Part shown: piece after piece, positions 1-6,972 of the stretch
How the letters are laid out: each line of letters opens with the position of its first letter
Numbering within the stretch: the first letter of the stretch is position 1
Notes under the pieces: generated by a model
Databases searched by the model: none
What the model saw: only the letters and a program-made list of their open reading frames with translations
What the model was told of the DNA's origin: nothing
Position numbers and translations under genes: made by a program
Assembly (NCBI GenBank): GCA_902490405.1
Contig: CABUDS010000022.1
Coordinates: 1 to 39,162 of the forward strand
From: an uncultured Collinsella sp.
Lineage (GTDB): Bacteria > Actinomycetota > Coriobacteriia > Coriobacteriales > Coriobacteriaceae
Direction: 5' to 3'
DNA length: 39,162 nucleotides

Positions 1-1
1 C

Positions 2-265
2 GAGATCTACGTTCTCACCCAGGAGGAGGGCTGCCGTCACACCCCGTTCTTCGATGGTTATCGTCCTCAGTTCTACTTCCGTACCACCGACGTTACCGGT
101 ACGGTCAAGCTCCCCGAGGGCACCGAGATGGCTATGCCTGGTGACCACATCACCATCGAGGGCGACCTCATCCACCCGATCGCCATGGAGGAGGGCCTGC
201 GCTTCGCTATCCGCGAGGGTGGCCACACCGTCGGTTCGGGCATCGTCTCCACGATCATTGAGTAA
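2..265 (+). CDS. tuf: Elongation factor Tu, C-terminal part (5' end outside window)
   Basis: The frame is open from the window edge and ends at TAA 263-265, giving 87 residues. The translation reads EIYVLTQEEGCRHTPFFDGY, then RPQFYFRTTDVTGTV, and ends GSGIVSTIIE. This is domain 3 of EF-Tu, the beta barrel that contacts aminoacyl-tRNA and EF-Ts. EF-Tu is the GTPase that delivers aminoacyl-tRNA to the ribosome. The GTPase domain lies upstream of the window. A strong hairpin terminator follows 25 bases after the stop, so tuf is the last gene of its transcript. Confidence 0.97.
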   Translation, partial: EIYVLTQEEGCRHTPFFDGYRPQFYFRTTDVTGTVKLPEGTEMAMPGDHITIEGDLIHPIAMEEGLRFAIREGGHTVGSGIVSTIIE

Positions 266-290
266 ATTAGCTCTCTGATATAGCTGACTT

Positions 291-327
291 AGAGAACCCG
301 GCACTTATATGGGTGCCGGGTTCTTTT
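291..327 (+). terminator. Rho-independent terminator after tuf
   Basis: An 11-bp inverted repeat GAACCCGGCAC / GTGCCGGGTTC with a short AT-rich loop is followed by TTCTTTTCT. It separates tuf from the rpmG transcript. Confidence 0.9.
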
Positions 328-468
328 CTGCAATGGTTATTGTGCCGTTGCTGGTGTCGAGAGGATCGATAATGGTTCTGGTGCACCGTCGATTAGATCT
401 CGCTGGCTCCATTGATGTGTTCCAAATATGAATGGATCCACCGAGAACCAATTGATTCGAGGTTTTCA

Positions 469-498
469 TTGACAGCACTTACATAGAGCTGATAAAGT
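469..498 (+). promoter_or_regulatory. Probable sigma-A promoter of rpmG
   Basis: A perfect -35 hexamer TTGACA (469-474) is followed after 18 bases by TAAAGT (493-498), about 45 bases before the rpmG start. It lies downstream of the tuf terminator, where a new promoter is needed. The -10 is imperfect. Confidence 0.6.
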
Positions 499-543
499 AC
501 CATCTCGTGCCCGTACGGGGCGGATATGAAAGGTTCAGGATAC

Positions 544-693
544 ATGCGTACTCTAGTTACTCTTGCGTGCACTGAGTGCAAGCGCCGCAACTATACGACC
601 ACCAAGAACAAGGCGAACATGCCTGATCGTATGGAGATCAAGAAGTATTGCCCCTGGTGCCGTCACCACACGCTGCACAAAGAGACTCGCTAG
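544..693 (+). CDS. rpmG: 50S ribosomal protein L33, zinc-binding form
   Basis: A 49-residue gene. The product starts MRTLVTLACTECKRRNYTT and carries two CxxC pairs (CTEC and CPWC), the zinc-ribbon form of L33. L33 sits near the E site of the large subunit. The start ATG at 544 is preceded by GAAAGG. The tRNA-Trp gene follows 13 bases after the stop, so the two are probably co-transcribed. The position ahead of tRNA-Trp, secE and nusG is the classical one in many Gram-positive and actinobacterial genomes. Confidence 0.95.
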   Translation: MRTLVTLACTECKRRNYTTTKNKANMPDRMEIKKYCPWCRHHTLHKETR

Positions 694-706
694 TCTGTAG
701 TCACAT

Positions 707-782
707 ACGCCAGTAGTTCAATTGGTAGAGCATCGGTCTCCAAAACCGAGTGTTGAGGGTTCGAGTCCTTCCTGGCGTGCCA
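707..782 (+). tRNA. tRNA-Trp (anticodon CCA)
   Basis: The acceptor arms ACGCCAG (707-713) and CTGGCGT (772-778) pair fully. The discriminator is G779 and an encoded CCA tail lies at 780-782. The anticodon stem TCGGT/ACCGA encloses the loop CTCCAAA, with anticodon CCA at 740-742. The T arm contains GGTTCGAGTCC. All four arms are present and the length is 76 bases. Confidence 0.97.
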
Positions 783-792
783 GTCATTATTC

Positions 793-824
793 CGTAAGCT
801 CCCAATTGGGGGCTTACGGTTTAC
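793..824 (+). terminator. Hairpin after tRNA-Trp, possible terminator or processing site
   Basis: CCGTAAGCTCCC pairs with GGGGGCTTACGG around a very small loop, followed by TTTACT. The U-tract is weak, so it may be a partial terminator or a 3' processing signal for the tRNA rather than a full stop before secE. Confidence 0.5.
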
Positions 825-858
825 TCATGTATAAGCGCATTGCGCGGAGGTAACCCAA

Positions 859-1197
859 ATGGCCAACAAGAAGAACAAGAAGAAGGCTCAGCAGCCGGCA
901 CCTGCCAATAACGCTGCCGCCAACTCCAAGGTTGAGGCCAAGAAGGCCGTTGCCAAGAAGAACGAGAAGGCTGCGAAGCCCAAGAAGAACGAGAAGCCTG
1001 GTTTCTTCGCCCGCACCAAGAAGTATTTCGCTTCGGTGAAGTCCGAGATGAAGCGTGTCACGTGGCCCGATAAGAAGGAACTCGTGAACTACTCGGTCGT
1101 CGTTTGCGCTTCTCTGATCGTCGTCGGCGTCGTCATCGCTCTGCTCGATGCTGGCTTTGGCGAGGCTCTTGCTCTGTTCTCTGGATTGAGGGGCTAA
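859..1197 (+). CDS. secE: Preprotein translocase subunit SecE
   Basis: A 112-residue protein with a hydrophilic N-terminal half rich in lysine and alanine (about residues 2-50), then the conserved SecE amphipathic region (FFARTKKYFASVKSEMKRV, TWPDKKEL) and one membrane segment near residues 77-96. SecE clamps the SecY channel in the cytoplasmic membrane and is essential for protein export. The SD GGAGGTAA lies 7-8 bases before the ATG. nusG begins three bases after the stop, the usual secE-nusG pair. The charged N-terminal extension is longer than in single-TM SecE of Firmicutes and is typical of actinobacterial forms. Confidence 0.96.
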   Translation: MANKKNKKKAQQPAPANNAAANSKVEAKKAVAKKNEKAAKPKKNEKPGFFARTKKYFASVKSEMKRVTWPDKKELVNYSVVVCASLIVVGVVIALLDAGFGEALALFSGLRG

Positions 1198-1200
1198 ACC

Positions 1201-1737
1201 ATGTCTAAGCGTTGGTACGTCGTTCACACTTACTCTGGATACGAGAACCGCGTTAAGTCCGATCTCGAGCATCGTATCGAGACCATGGGCATGCAGGACC
1301 GTATCTTTGATATCGAGATTCCTATGGAGCGCGTCACCGAGATCAAAGAGGGTGGCAAGCGCGAGACCAAGGATTCTAAGATCTTTCCGGGTTATGTCCT
1401 GGTTCGCATGGAGATGGATGACGATGCGTGGACGTGTGTTCGCAACACGCCCGGCGTCACCGGTTTCCTAGGCGGCAACGGCAAGCCCGCTCCGCTTTCC
1501 CGCGACGAGTACAACAAGATGACTCGTCGTCCCGGTAAGGGCGATTCGCCCAAGCGCACCTCGGTTGATATTCAGGTCGGCACGTCCGTCCGCGTCACCG
1601 ATGGCCCGCTTACCGACTTTGATGGCAAGGTCTCCGAGGTTAACACCGAGGCTGGCAAGCTCAAGGTCACGCTGATGATCTTTGGCCGCGAGACGCCGGT
1701 CGAGCTCGACTTTAACCAGGTCGCTGTCATCGCTTAA
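1201..1737 (+). CDS. nusG: Transcription termination/antitermination protein NusG
   Basis: A 178-residue protein, the normal length for NusG. The NGN domain begins KRWYVVHTYSGYENRVK and contains IFPGYVLVRMEM, with NTPGVTGFLGG after it. The C-terminal KOW domain is visible as GTSVRVTDGPLTDFDGKV. NusG binds RNA polymerase, modulates pausing and Rho-dependent termination, and links transcription to translation. It is the second gene of the secE-nusG pair. About 120 bases separate it from rplK, enough for a separate promoter. Confidence 0.97.
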   Translation: MSKRWYVVHTYSGYENRVKSDLEHRIETMGMQDRIFDIEIPMERVTEIKEGGKRETKDSKIFPGYVLVRMEMDDDAWTCVRNTPGVTGFLGGNGKPAPLSRDEYNKMTRRPGKGDSPKRTSVDIQVGTSVRVTDGPLTDFDGKVSEVNTEAGKLKVTLMIFGRETPVELDFNQVAVIA

Positions 1738-1857
1738 GTTTTCGTCCGTTCGCGCGAGCGTGCTTCTTCTGTGACTGCTCATCTCAGGAGTGCTTCTAAC
1801 ACGTGCGTGCTTACGATATAGCAAGTACTTCACACTCGTGATTCGAAAGGAATGACC

Positions 1858-2286
1858 ATGGCTGAGAAGAAGGTTGCCAACGTCATTAAGCTCCAGATTC
1901 CTGCTGGTGCAGCTAACCCCGCTCCTCCCGTCGGCCCCGCTCTGGGCGCTGCTGGCGTGAACATCATGCAGTTCTGCCAGGCCTTTAACGCCGAGACGCA
2001 GGACAAGAAGGGCGACATCATCCCCGTTGAGATCTCTGTCTACGAGGATAAGTCCTTCTCCTTCATCACCAAGACCCCGCCGGCGGCTCACCTCATCAAG
2101 AAGGAGCTGAACCTCAAGTCTGGTTCCGCTAAGCCCCAGGCCGACAAGGTTGGTCAGCTCTCCCAGGAGCAGCTCACCAAGATCGCCGAGATCAAGATGC
2201 CGGACCTCAATGCCAACGACATTGACGCCGCCAAGAAGATCATCGCCGGTACCGCCCGTTCCATGGGCGTCACCATCGCTGAGTAG
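1858..2286 (+). CDS. rplK: 50S ribosomal protein L11
   Basis: A 142-residue protein. It carries the L11 N-terminal signature QIPAGAANPAPPVGPALGAAG (positions about 14-34), the linker TPPAAHLIKKE and the rRNA-binding C-terminal domain ending in GTARSMGVTIAE. L11 forms the GTPase-associated centre with 23S rRNA. Of two in-frame ATGs (1852 and 1858), the second is chosen because GAAAGG at 1845-1850 is one base from the first and seven from the second. It also gives the standard N-terminus MAEKKVA. rplA follows. Confidence 0.96.
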   Translation: MAEKKVANVIKLQIPAGAANPAPPVGPALGAAGVNIMQFCQAFNAETQDKKGDIIPVEISVYEDKSFSFITKTPPAAHLIKKELNLKSGSAKPQADKVGQLSQEQLTKIAEIKMPDLNANDIDAAKKIIAGTARSMGVTIAE

Positions 2287-2302
2287 CGATTTCTTATGGT
2301 AA

Positions 2303-2332
2303 CGACGGGTGCTCCGACCTGGGCGCCCGTTA
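2303..2332 (+). promoter_or_regulatory. Stem-loop in the rplK-rplA spacer, possible L1 target
   Basis: ACGGGTGC (2305-2312) can pair with GCGCCCGT (2323-2330) with one G-U pair. There is no U-tract, so it is unlikely to be a terminator. In many bacteria ribosomal protein L1 represses its own operon by binding a stem in the mRNA. The position fits that idea, but no L1-site consensus was verified. Confidence 0.3.
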
Positions 2333-2403
2333 AATGTGTGCAATAGGGCACACGATACGATGTGGGAGGGCTCACGCCCGTTTAACCACAGGAGGTAATG
2401 CAC

Positions 2404-3111
2404 ATGGCTAAGCATGGTAAGAGCTATAACGCCGCTGCCGAGAAGATCGATCGCGCCACGCTCTACACCCCCCTTCAGGCTGCCAAGCTCATTAAGGAGC
2501 TCGACACCGCCAAGTTCGACGAGACCGTCGAGGCCCACTTCCGTCTGGGCATCGATACTCGTAAGGCTGACCAGAACATCCGTGGTTCCATCTCCCTGCC
2601 CCACGGCACCGGCAAGACCGTTCGTGTTGCCGTCTTCGCCGAGGGCGAGAAGGCCCGCGAGGCTGAGGCTGCCGGCGCCGACATCATCGGTTCCGACGAG
2701 CTTGTCGCCCAGATTCAGAAGGGCGAGATCAACTTCGACGCCGCTATCGCTACGCCGAACATGATGGCCAAGGTTGGCCGCATCGGTAAGATCCTTGGTC
2801 CCCGTGGCCTCATGCCGAACCCCAAGCTCGGCACCGTGACCATGGACGTCGCCAAGATGGTCTCCGAGCTCAAGGCTGGCCGCGTTGAGTACCGCGCCGA
2901 CCGCTACGGCATCTGCCACGTACCCCTGGGCAAGAAGTCCTTCTCTGAGCAGCAGCTCGTCGAGAACTACGCTGCCCTGTACACCGAGATCCTGCGCGTC
3001 AAGCCCTCTTCTGCTAAGGGCAAGTACGTCAAGTCCATCTCCGTGTCTTCCACCATGGGCCCTGGCGTCAAGGTCGATCCCGCTATCCAGCGCGACTTCC
3101 TGGCTGAGTAA
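2404..3111 (+). CDS. rplA: 50S ribosomal protein L1
   Basis: A 235-residue protein of normal L1 length. Conserved stretches include DETVEAHFRLGID, SLPHGTGKTVRVAVF, the L1 signature GKILGPRGLMPNPKLGTVT and IGKEGE-region equivalents near the C-terminus. L1 forms the mobile stalk of the 50S subunit and releases deacylated tRNA from the E site. ATG 2404 is preferred over ATG 2398 because GGAGG at 2391-2395 lies eight bases away rather than two. A terminator follows directly; the usual downstream rplJ and rplL are absent. Confidence 0.97.
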   Translation: MAKHGKSYNAAAEKIDRATLYTPLQAAKLIKELDTAKFDETVEAHFRLGIDTRKADQNIRGSISLPHGTGKTVRVAVFAEGEKAREAEAAGADIIGSDELVAQIQKGEINFDAAIATPNMMAKVGRIGKILGPRGLMPNPKLGTVTMDVAKMVSELKAGRVEYRADRYGICHVPLGKKSFSEQQLVENYAALYTEILRVKPSSAKGKYVKSISVSSTMGPGVKVDPAIQRDFLAE

Positions 3112-3146
3112 CTAACAGTTACTGCCTGAGCAAAGCAAGCATTGCT

Positions 3147-3192
3147 AAAGAGACCCGGTTCTGCCTCGTGCAGGACCGGGTCTCTTGCTTTT
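3147..3192 (+). terminator. Rho-independent terminator after rplA
   Basis: AGAGACCCGGT and ACCGGGTCTCT form an 11-bp perfect stem, extended by an inner CTGC/GCAG pairing, followed by TTGCTTTT. It closes the secE-nusG-rplK-rplA block. Confidence 0.9.
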
Positions 3193-3200
3193 GAGTCAAC

Positions 3201-3240
3201 GAAACCACCACGAAGGGGACAGGCACCCTTGTGGTGGTTT
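3201..3240 (+). repeat. Dispersed hairpin with conserved loop, copy 1 (inverted orientation)
   Basis: AAACCACCACGAAGG and CCTTGTGGTGGTTT pair across a loop containing GGGACAGGCACC. The same loop sequence, on the opposite strand, recurs at 4910, 6926 and 9655, and in looser form at 10702, 10758 and 38001. A T-run follows on the plus strand, so it could also terminate. Confidence 0.75.
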
Positions 3241-3297
3241 TACTTGTGTTGTACTTTAGCGCGATGTAGTACTACCCGAGGCCGAAGGGAGCCCAAC

Positions 3298-3357
3298 ATG
3301 TTTAAGAACACGCAACAGCTCCTAGGCCTAGCGCTACTAGATTGGATAGCGCGCTAG
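3298..3357 (+). CDS. leuL: Leucine leader peptide (leu operon attenuator)
   Basis: A 19-residue ORF, MFKNTQQLLGLALLDWIAR, starts at ATG 3298 behind AAGGGAG. Five of seven codons at 3319-3339 are leucine, and four of these are CTA, a codon avoided elsewhere in this GC-rich window. A hairpin followed by a T-run (3387-3445) and then the leuA remnant lie downstream. This is the classic layout of ribosome-mediated attenuation: ribosome stalling at leucine codons when charged Leu-tRNA is scarce prevents the terminator from forming. The leader is intact although its operon is broken. Confidence 0.8.
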   Translation: MFKNTQQLLGLALLDWIAR

Positions 3358-3386
3358 GGTTGTAATCTCGCTATAACGATTTGTTG

Positions 3387-3445
3387 TACCCGGGTGCGCT
3401 ATCGTCTGCCGCTTTCAGGCGTGATGAGCGACACGGGTATTTTTC
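3387..3445 (+). terminator. Attenuator terminator of the leu leader
   Basis: TACCCG (3387-3392) plus TG pair with CACGGGTA (3432-3439), and CGCT..ATC pairs with GAT.GAGCG inside. Five T residues follow directly. The hairpin lies between the leucine leader peptide and the leuA remnant. Upstream TAGCGC/GCGCTA segments within the leader could form the competing structure; I did not compute folding energies. Confidence 0.65.
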
Positions 3446-3510
3446 TATCTCTAGGCCTTCTCTCTCTCCTGAAAGCCATCTGTCATAAAACGGTCAATCA
3501 GGAGGAACAT

Positions 3511-4076
3511 ATAAGCCGCAAAATCACAATCTTTGACGCCACCCTGTGCGACGGTGAGCAGTCGCCGAGCGCCAGCATGAATACCGAGGAAAAGCTCTTC
3601 ATCGCCCGCCAGCTGGTGCGCATGAACGTGGACGTTATCGAGGCGGGCTTTCCCATCTCGAGTCCTGGTGACTTTCGCTCCGTACAGGAGATTGGCAAGA
3701 TTGCGGGCGACCGATGCACGGTATGCGGCCTGACGCGCGCTGTCGACAGGGATATCGAAGTGGCTGCAGAGGCGCTCAAAACGGCCCAGAGGCCCCGTAT
3801 CCATACAGGGCTGGGTGTGAGCACCAGTCACCTGCGCGACAAGCTCCATATGACTGAGGAAAGGGCAATTGAGTGAGCGATCCATGCCGTCAAACATGCT
3901 CGCAAGTTCGTTGACGATGTTGAGTTTTATGCCGAGGATGCCGGCCGCTCCGATCAGGAGTTTCTGGTGCGCATTATCGAGGCGGCCGTAAAGGCCGGTG
4001 CCACGGTCGTGAACATCCCCGATACGATGGGCTACAACATGCCGTGGGACTTTGGCGCCCGCATCCGTGACCTGCG
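3511..4076 (+). pseudogene. leuA: 2-isopropylmalate synthase, 5' fragment (broken)
   Basis: The frame translates as SRKITIFDATLCDGEQSPSA, then an IEAGFPISSPGDF-type segment, and later YAEDAGRSDQEF and NIPDTMGYNMPWDFG, all conserved in the TIM barrel of LeuA, which condenses acetyl-CoA with 2-ketoisovalerate. Three lesions are visible. The codon five bases after a perfect AGGAGG (3500-3505) is ATA, not ATG. An in-frame TGA lies at 3874-3876 with homology continuing beyond it (one C-to-T change from CGA would explain it). The homology stops near residue 188, just after RIRDLR, where a normal LeuA runs to roughly 500 residues. LeuB sequence follows immediately in another frame. Confidence 0.9.
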
Positions 4077-4081
4077 CGGGC

Positions 4082-4717
4082 GCTGCGGGTGCGGCCGGTC
4101 AGCGTGCGGTCGACGTGATGGAGTATCGCGAGTACGAGATTGAGCGCATTGCGCGCCAGGCATTTGAGGCGGCGCGCAAACGTCGCGGCAAGGTGACGAG
4201 CGTTGATAAACGCAACGTGCTGGAGACGAGCCGCATGTGGCGCGAGATCGTGCATCGCGTGCAAGACGAGGAGTACTCCGACGTGGAGCTTGAGGACCTG
4301 CTCGTCGACAACGCCGCCATGCAGCTCATCAGTCGACCGGCAGACTTTGACGTCGTGGTGACGGAGAACATGTTCGGCGACATCCTGTCCGATGAGGCGG
4401 CTCAGATTACCGGATCGCTCGGTATGCTTGCCTCTGCCTCGCTGGATGATGGCGTATCGCTGTTTGGGCCGAGCGCTGGCAGCGCTCCTGACATCGCGGG
4501 GCTCGGCGTGGCCAATCCGCTGGCTCAAATCTTGTCGGTGGCGATGCTGCTGACCTACGCGCTCGACATGGGCGAGCAAGCCGCGTGGATCGAGAGCGCC
4601 GTGGCGCGCGTGCTCGACGAGGGCTGGCGCACCCGTGACATCGCCGATGTCAACACCCCGGCAGATAAGATCCTCGGCACCACGACGATGGGCGACAAGG
4701 TCGTCGCCGCGCTGTAG
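4082..4717 (+). pseudogene. leuB: 3-isopropylmalate dehydrogenase, 3' fragment (broken)
   Basis: The frame encodes the C-terminal half of LeuB: EYEIERIARQAFEAARKRR, SVDKRNVLETSRMWREIV, DNAAMQLI, NMFGDILSDEAAQITGS and GSAPDIAGLGVANP. It keeps the lysine and aspartates that bind substrate and metal in this family and the NAD-proximal GSAPDIAG loop. The N-terminal ~160 residues are missing and the frame differs from the leuA fragment, so a deletion joined leuA to leuB around 4076-4110 and removed the genes between them (leuC and leuD in a leuACDB order). LeuB normally oxidises 3-isopropylmalate in leucine synthesis; this remnant cannot be a functional enzyme. Confidence 0.88.
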
Positions 4718-4742
4718 GCGATGCCGATTCAAGCTGTCAAAT

Positions 4743-4799
4743 ATCTCAATCTGTAACATCTAAGGGGCAAAATCGTTCCTACCTGTTACAGATTGAGAT
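4743..4799 (+). repeat. Hairpin element, first of a tandem pair
   Basis: ATCTCAATCTGTAACA and TGTTACAGATTGAGAT form a 16-bp perfect stem around a 25-base loop. A related element follows about 80 bases later. It sits just past the leuB remnant and could act as a terminator (TTTTC follows). Confidence 0.8.
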
Positions 4800-4821
4800 T
4801 TTCGGCTGAGCATCCGTGGTC

Positions 4822-4880
4822 TGTCTCGATCTGTAACAGCTAACCGATTATTTGGTCCCTACCTGTTACAGATTGAGACA
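4822..4880 (+). repeat. Hairpin element, second of a tandem pair
   Basis: TGTCTCGATCTGTAACAG and CTGTTACAGATTGAGACA pair over 18 positions with one mismatch. The loop, like that of the first copy, ends in TCCCTAC or TTCCTAC before the 3' arm. Two such copies in direct tandem indicate a repeat family rather than a chance palindrome. Confidence 0.8.
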
Positions 4881-4886
4881 AACCGT

Positions 4887-4951
4887 TGGGACAGGTCGGA
4901 CGAGTCAGCAAAACCACCACAAAGGTGCCTGTCCCCTTCGTGGTGGTTTTT
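4887..4951 (+). repeat. Dispersed hairpin with conserved loop, copy 2
   Basis: AAAACCACCAC..GTGGTGGTTTT stem with loop core AAAGGTGCCTGTCCCC. The upstream flank GGACAGGTCGGACGAGTCAG is shared with the copy at 6904-6966, making a repeat of about 60 bases. On the plus strand it ends in TTTTTA. The minus-strand DUF4179 gene ends 120 bases away. Confidence 0.8.
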
Positions 4952-5068
4952 AGCGCAACGAGGTGTTCCCAGCCGACCATACGGGCGGCCTTGCGCTCAC
5001 GCTGCTCGATGACAGCGCATCTTTAGACGCGAAGTGCGGAACCGGGTGCATATACGAGCCGCGTAGCG

Positions 5069-6199
5069 TTACGAATTCATGGGAATGACCGTATCGCCAA
5101 TTTGTACGCTTGCAATCTTGTCTGTGTCACAAACTTGCGAGAACGGCCAGGTCTTGTGGACATCAGTGGTGCCGTTATCCAGTTTATTTGCGAAATAGCC
5201 GCTGTGGCTGGTTGCGTCCTCAACATGACCGTCTTTGAACGTCACGATGAGGGGTATGTTGCCAACGGCATCCATAGACTCCTCCATGTTTTGAGACATC
5301 TTGCCGCTGTTGTTGTCGTGTTCGATGGAACGATCTATGTTGTAGCGGACTGAAACGCCAACGCAGGATACGGTGGCCTCTTGAATCGTCGCCTTGGTGC
5401 CGTTAAAGTTGACCGATTTGGGCGCGGGAATCGTAACGGATGTATCTTCGTAATTCAGCTGGAACTTAAGATCCCATGGGCCCGTAAGTATTTTCTTATA
5501 CTCGGGAAGCTCTTTGCCAGCACGTGGCACAACGAGAGAGTTGATATGCGTGCGGACGGTCCTGCCCATAAGGCCGGGTGATTCAACGCTGAACTGTGCA
5601 AAGTATTGAATGCTGGAGTCATTGGGGTTCTTGTCAATGAGCCATGATTGGCCTTGGCCGCCATGCTCGCCATCAACGTATACGTTTCCATCGACACTTC
5701 CGGCGATAGTTCCGTTCTCGCCCGGCTCGGAAAGCTTTTTCAGGGCAGCGGGATCGTCGAACGTAAGCGTATAGGCGATGGTAACCATATCCTTGTCGCC
5801 CATGATGGCGTCGGCGGTCACGGTGACTCCGTTGTTGGAGCAGCTAGCACCGACGGGCCGGCCAATACGGTCGATGATCTCGGTTTGAGAAGCAGGTCCG
5901 TCAAAGATGTCGGAAAGCATGTCAGAAGGAAGCGGCAGGACGCCTGTTGCCATAGCCGTGCCAGCGCCTCCAATGACGATAGCGAGGACTGCCGTTACAG
6001 CGGCAATGCGAGCGACTGTTCTTACGGGATGGCGGGCGATGCGCGGCTTGCGTCGCGTGCCATTAAAGTTGCTTTGAGCGGTCGCCGCATCGCTCGAGGC
6101 GACGGACTGAGCAATCGAGTTTGCCATGTGCTGCTTCGCATTATCGGTAAACGAAATGTGCTCCAGGGCGTGGCGATAGTCATTCGAATTCGTAGTCAT
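5069..6199 (-). CDS. DUF4179-type membrane protein, putative anti-sigma factor
   Basis: A 376-residue protein with a cytoplasmic N-terminus of about 60 residues, one membrane segment (about residues 64-86, AAVTAVLAIVIGGAGTAMA) and an extracytoplasmic domain starting at LPLPSDMLSDIFDG with beta-rich sequence such as DMVTIAYTLTFDDP. This matches the DUF4179 family, usually encoded directly after an ECF sigma factor and thought to hold it at the membrane. The start ATG at 6199 has AAAGGAG six bases upstream. It overlaps the 3' end of the sigma gene by 20 bases, so translation is coupled. The inducing signal is unknown; no zinc-finger anti-sigma motif is visible. Confidence 0.8.
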   Translation of the reverse strand: MTTNSNDYRHALEHISFTDNAKQHMANSIAQSVASSDAATAQSNFNGTRRKPRIARHPVRTVARIAAVTAVLAIVIGGAGTAMATGVLPLPSDMLSDIFDGPASQTEIIDRIGRPVGASCSNNGVTVTADAIMGDKDMVTIAYTLTFDDPAALKKLSEPGENGTIAGSVDGNVYVDGEHGGQGQSWLIDKNPNDSSIQYFAQFSVESPGLMGRTVRTHINSLVVPRAGKELPEYKKILTGPWDLKFQLNYEDTSVTIPAPKSVNFNGTKATIQEATVSCVGVSVRYNIDRSIEHDNNSGKMSQNMEESMDAVGNIPLIVTFKDGHVEDATSHSGYFANKLDNGTTDVHKTWPFSQVCDTDKIASVQIGDTVIPMNS

Positions 6200-6740
6200 T
6201 GTGGTCTCCTTTCAAGGAAAGCCGAAGTGACGCACGTCCGCGGCTAAGGTGCTGGGCGGTTGCAGCTGGCGTCGCGTGAACGGCGTCTGCGATTTCCCTG
6301 ATGCTCATGCCTGCGTAGTAGTGCAAAAAGATGGCGATGCGCTGTGCTTGAGGCAGGGCCGTGACAGCGGAAAGAATGGCGCAGTCGCGTTGCGCGAATT
6401 CTTGCTCGGTATGTGTTACGGGTGCGCAGAAATCGGGGAGCGAATCGAGGTCGACAACCGGGTGATTCGCGTGCGTACGGCCGATATCGCGACATGCGTT
6501 CAGTGCGACTCGGATCACCCAAGCACGTTCGTGTTCGAGCGAGTCGAACGGTTGAGTGCGTTGGAGAATCTTGATCAGCGTGTCCTGGCAGATGTCTTGA
6601 GCGTCGTCAGCGGATCCAAGGGCCGAATAGCACAATCGAAGGATGAGGTCGGAATACGTGTCGACCAAGCGCTTTGCTTCCCGCTCGATCTGATCGGCAT
6701 CGCATCGGAGCGTGCTATTGCGGTTACGGCGTGCAGGCAT
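6180..6740 (-). CDS. ECF-type RNA polymerase sigma factor
   Basis: A 186-residue protein. Region 2 shows DLILRLCYSALGSADDAQDICQDTL in segments, including the ECF core-binding pattern D-A-x-D-I-x-Q-D. Region 4 has LPQAQRIAIFLHYYAGM, SIREIADAVHATPAATAQHL, a helix-turn-helix for the -35 element. An upstream in-frame extension to 6833 exists, but ATG 6740 is chosen because GGAGGTGA stands five bases before it. The gene forms a two-gene operon with the DUF4179 protein. An upstream terminator (6832-6859) isolates it, so its promoter lies within 6741-6830. Confidence 0.92.
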   Translation of the reverse strand: MPARRNRNSTLRCDADQIEREAKRLVDTYSDLILRLCYSALGSADDAQDICQDTLIKILQRTQPFDSLEHERAWVIRVALNACRDIGRTHANHPVVDLDSLPDFCAPVTHTEQEFAQRDCAILSAVTALPQAQRIAIFLHYYAGMSIREIADAVHATPAATAQHLSRGRASLRLSLKGDHNDYEFE

Positions 6741-6831
6741 AGTGTCACCTCCAATTGGTCGTGGTGGATATAGGGAAGGCGTCTCGCGAGGTCCCTCTAC
6801 ATACAACACGGTCGAGACTGCATAAGTTGAC

Positions 6832-6859
6832 AAAAAAAGACGGCACGTGAGCGCCGTCC
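6832..6859 (-). terminator. Minus-strand terminator
   Basis: Read on the minus strand, GACGGC (6858-6853) and GCCGTC (6844-6839) form a stem followed by seven T residues (6838-6832). It ends transcription coming from the metallophosphoesterase operon before the sigma operon begins. Confidence 0.85.
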
Positions 6860-6903
6860 TTACAAAACAATGAGTGTTCTCGTTAATTACACAAGCACCG
6901 TGA

Positions 6904-6966
6904 TGGACAGGTCGGACGAGTCAGCAAAACCACCATAAAGGTGCCTATCCCCTTCGTGGTGGTTGT
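6904..6966 (-). repeat. Dispersed hairpin with conserved loop, copy 3
   Basis: Nearly identical to 4887-4951: shared flank GGACAGGTCGGACGAGTCAG, stem AACCACCA/TGGTGGTT and loop AAAGGTGCCTATCCCC. It sits just beyond the 3' end of the metallophosphoesterase gene and ahead of the terminator at 6832. Confidence 0.8.
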
Positions 6967-6972
6967 TGGCAG

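Noticed and set aside
3874..3876. TGA inside leuA as a possible selenocysteine codon
   Set aside because: No SECIS-like hairpin was seen after it, LeuA is not a selenoprotein family, and two further lesions (ATA start, deletion fusion) show that the gene is dead.
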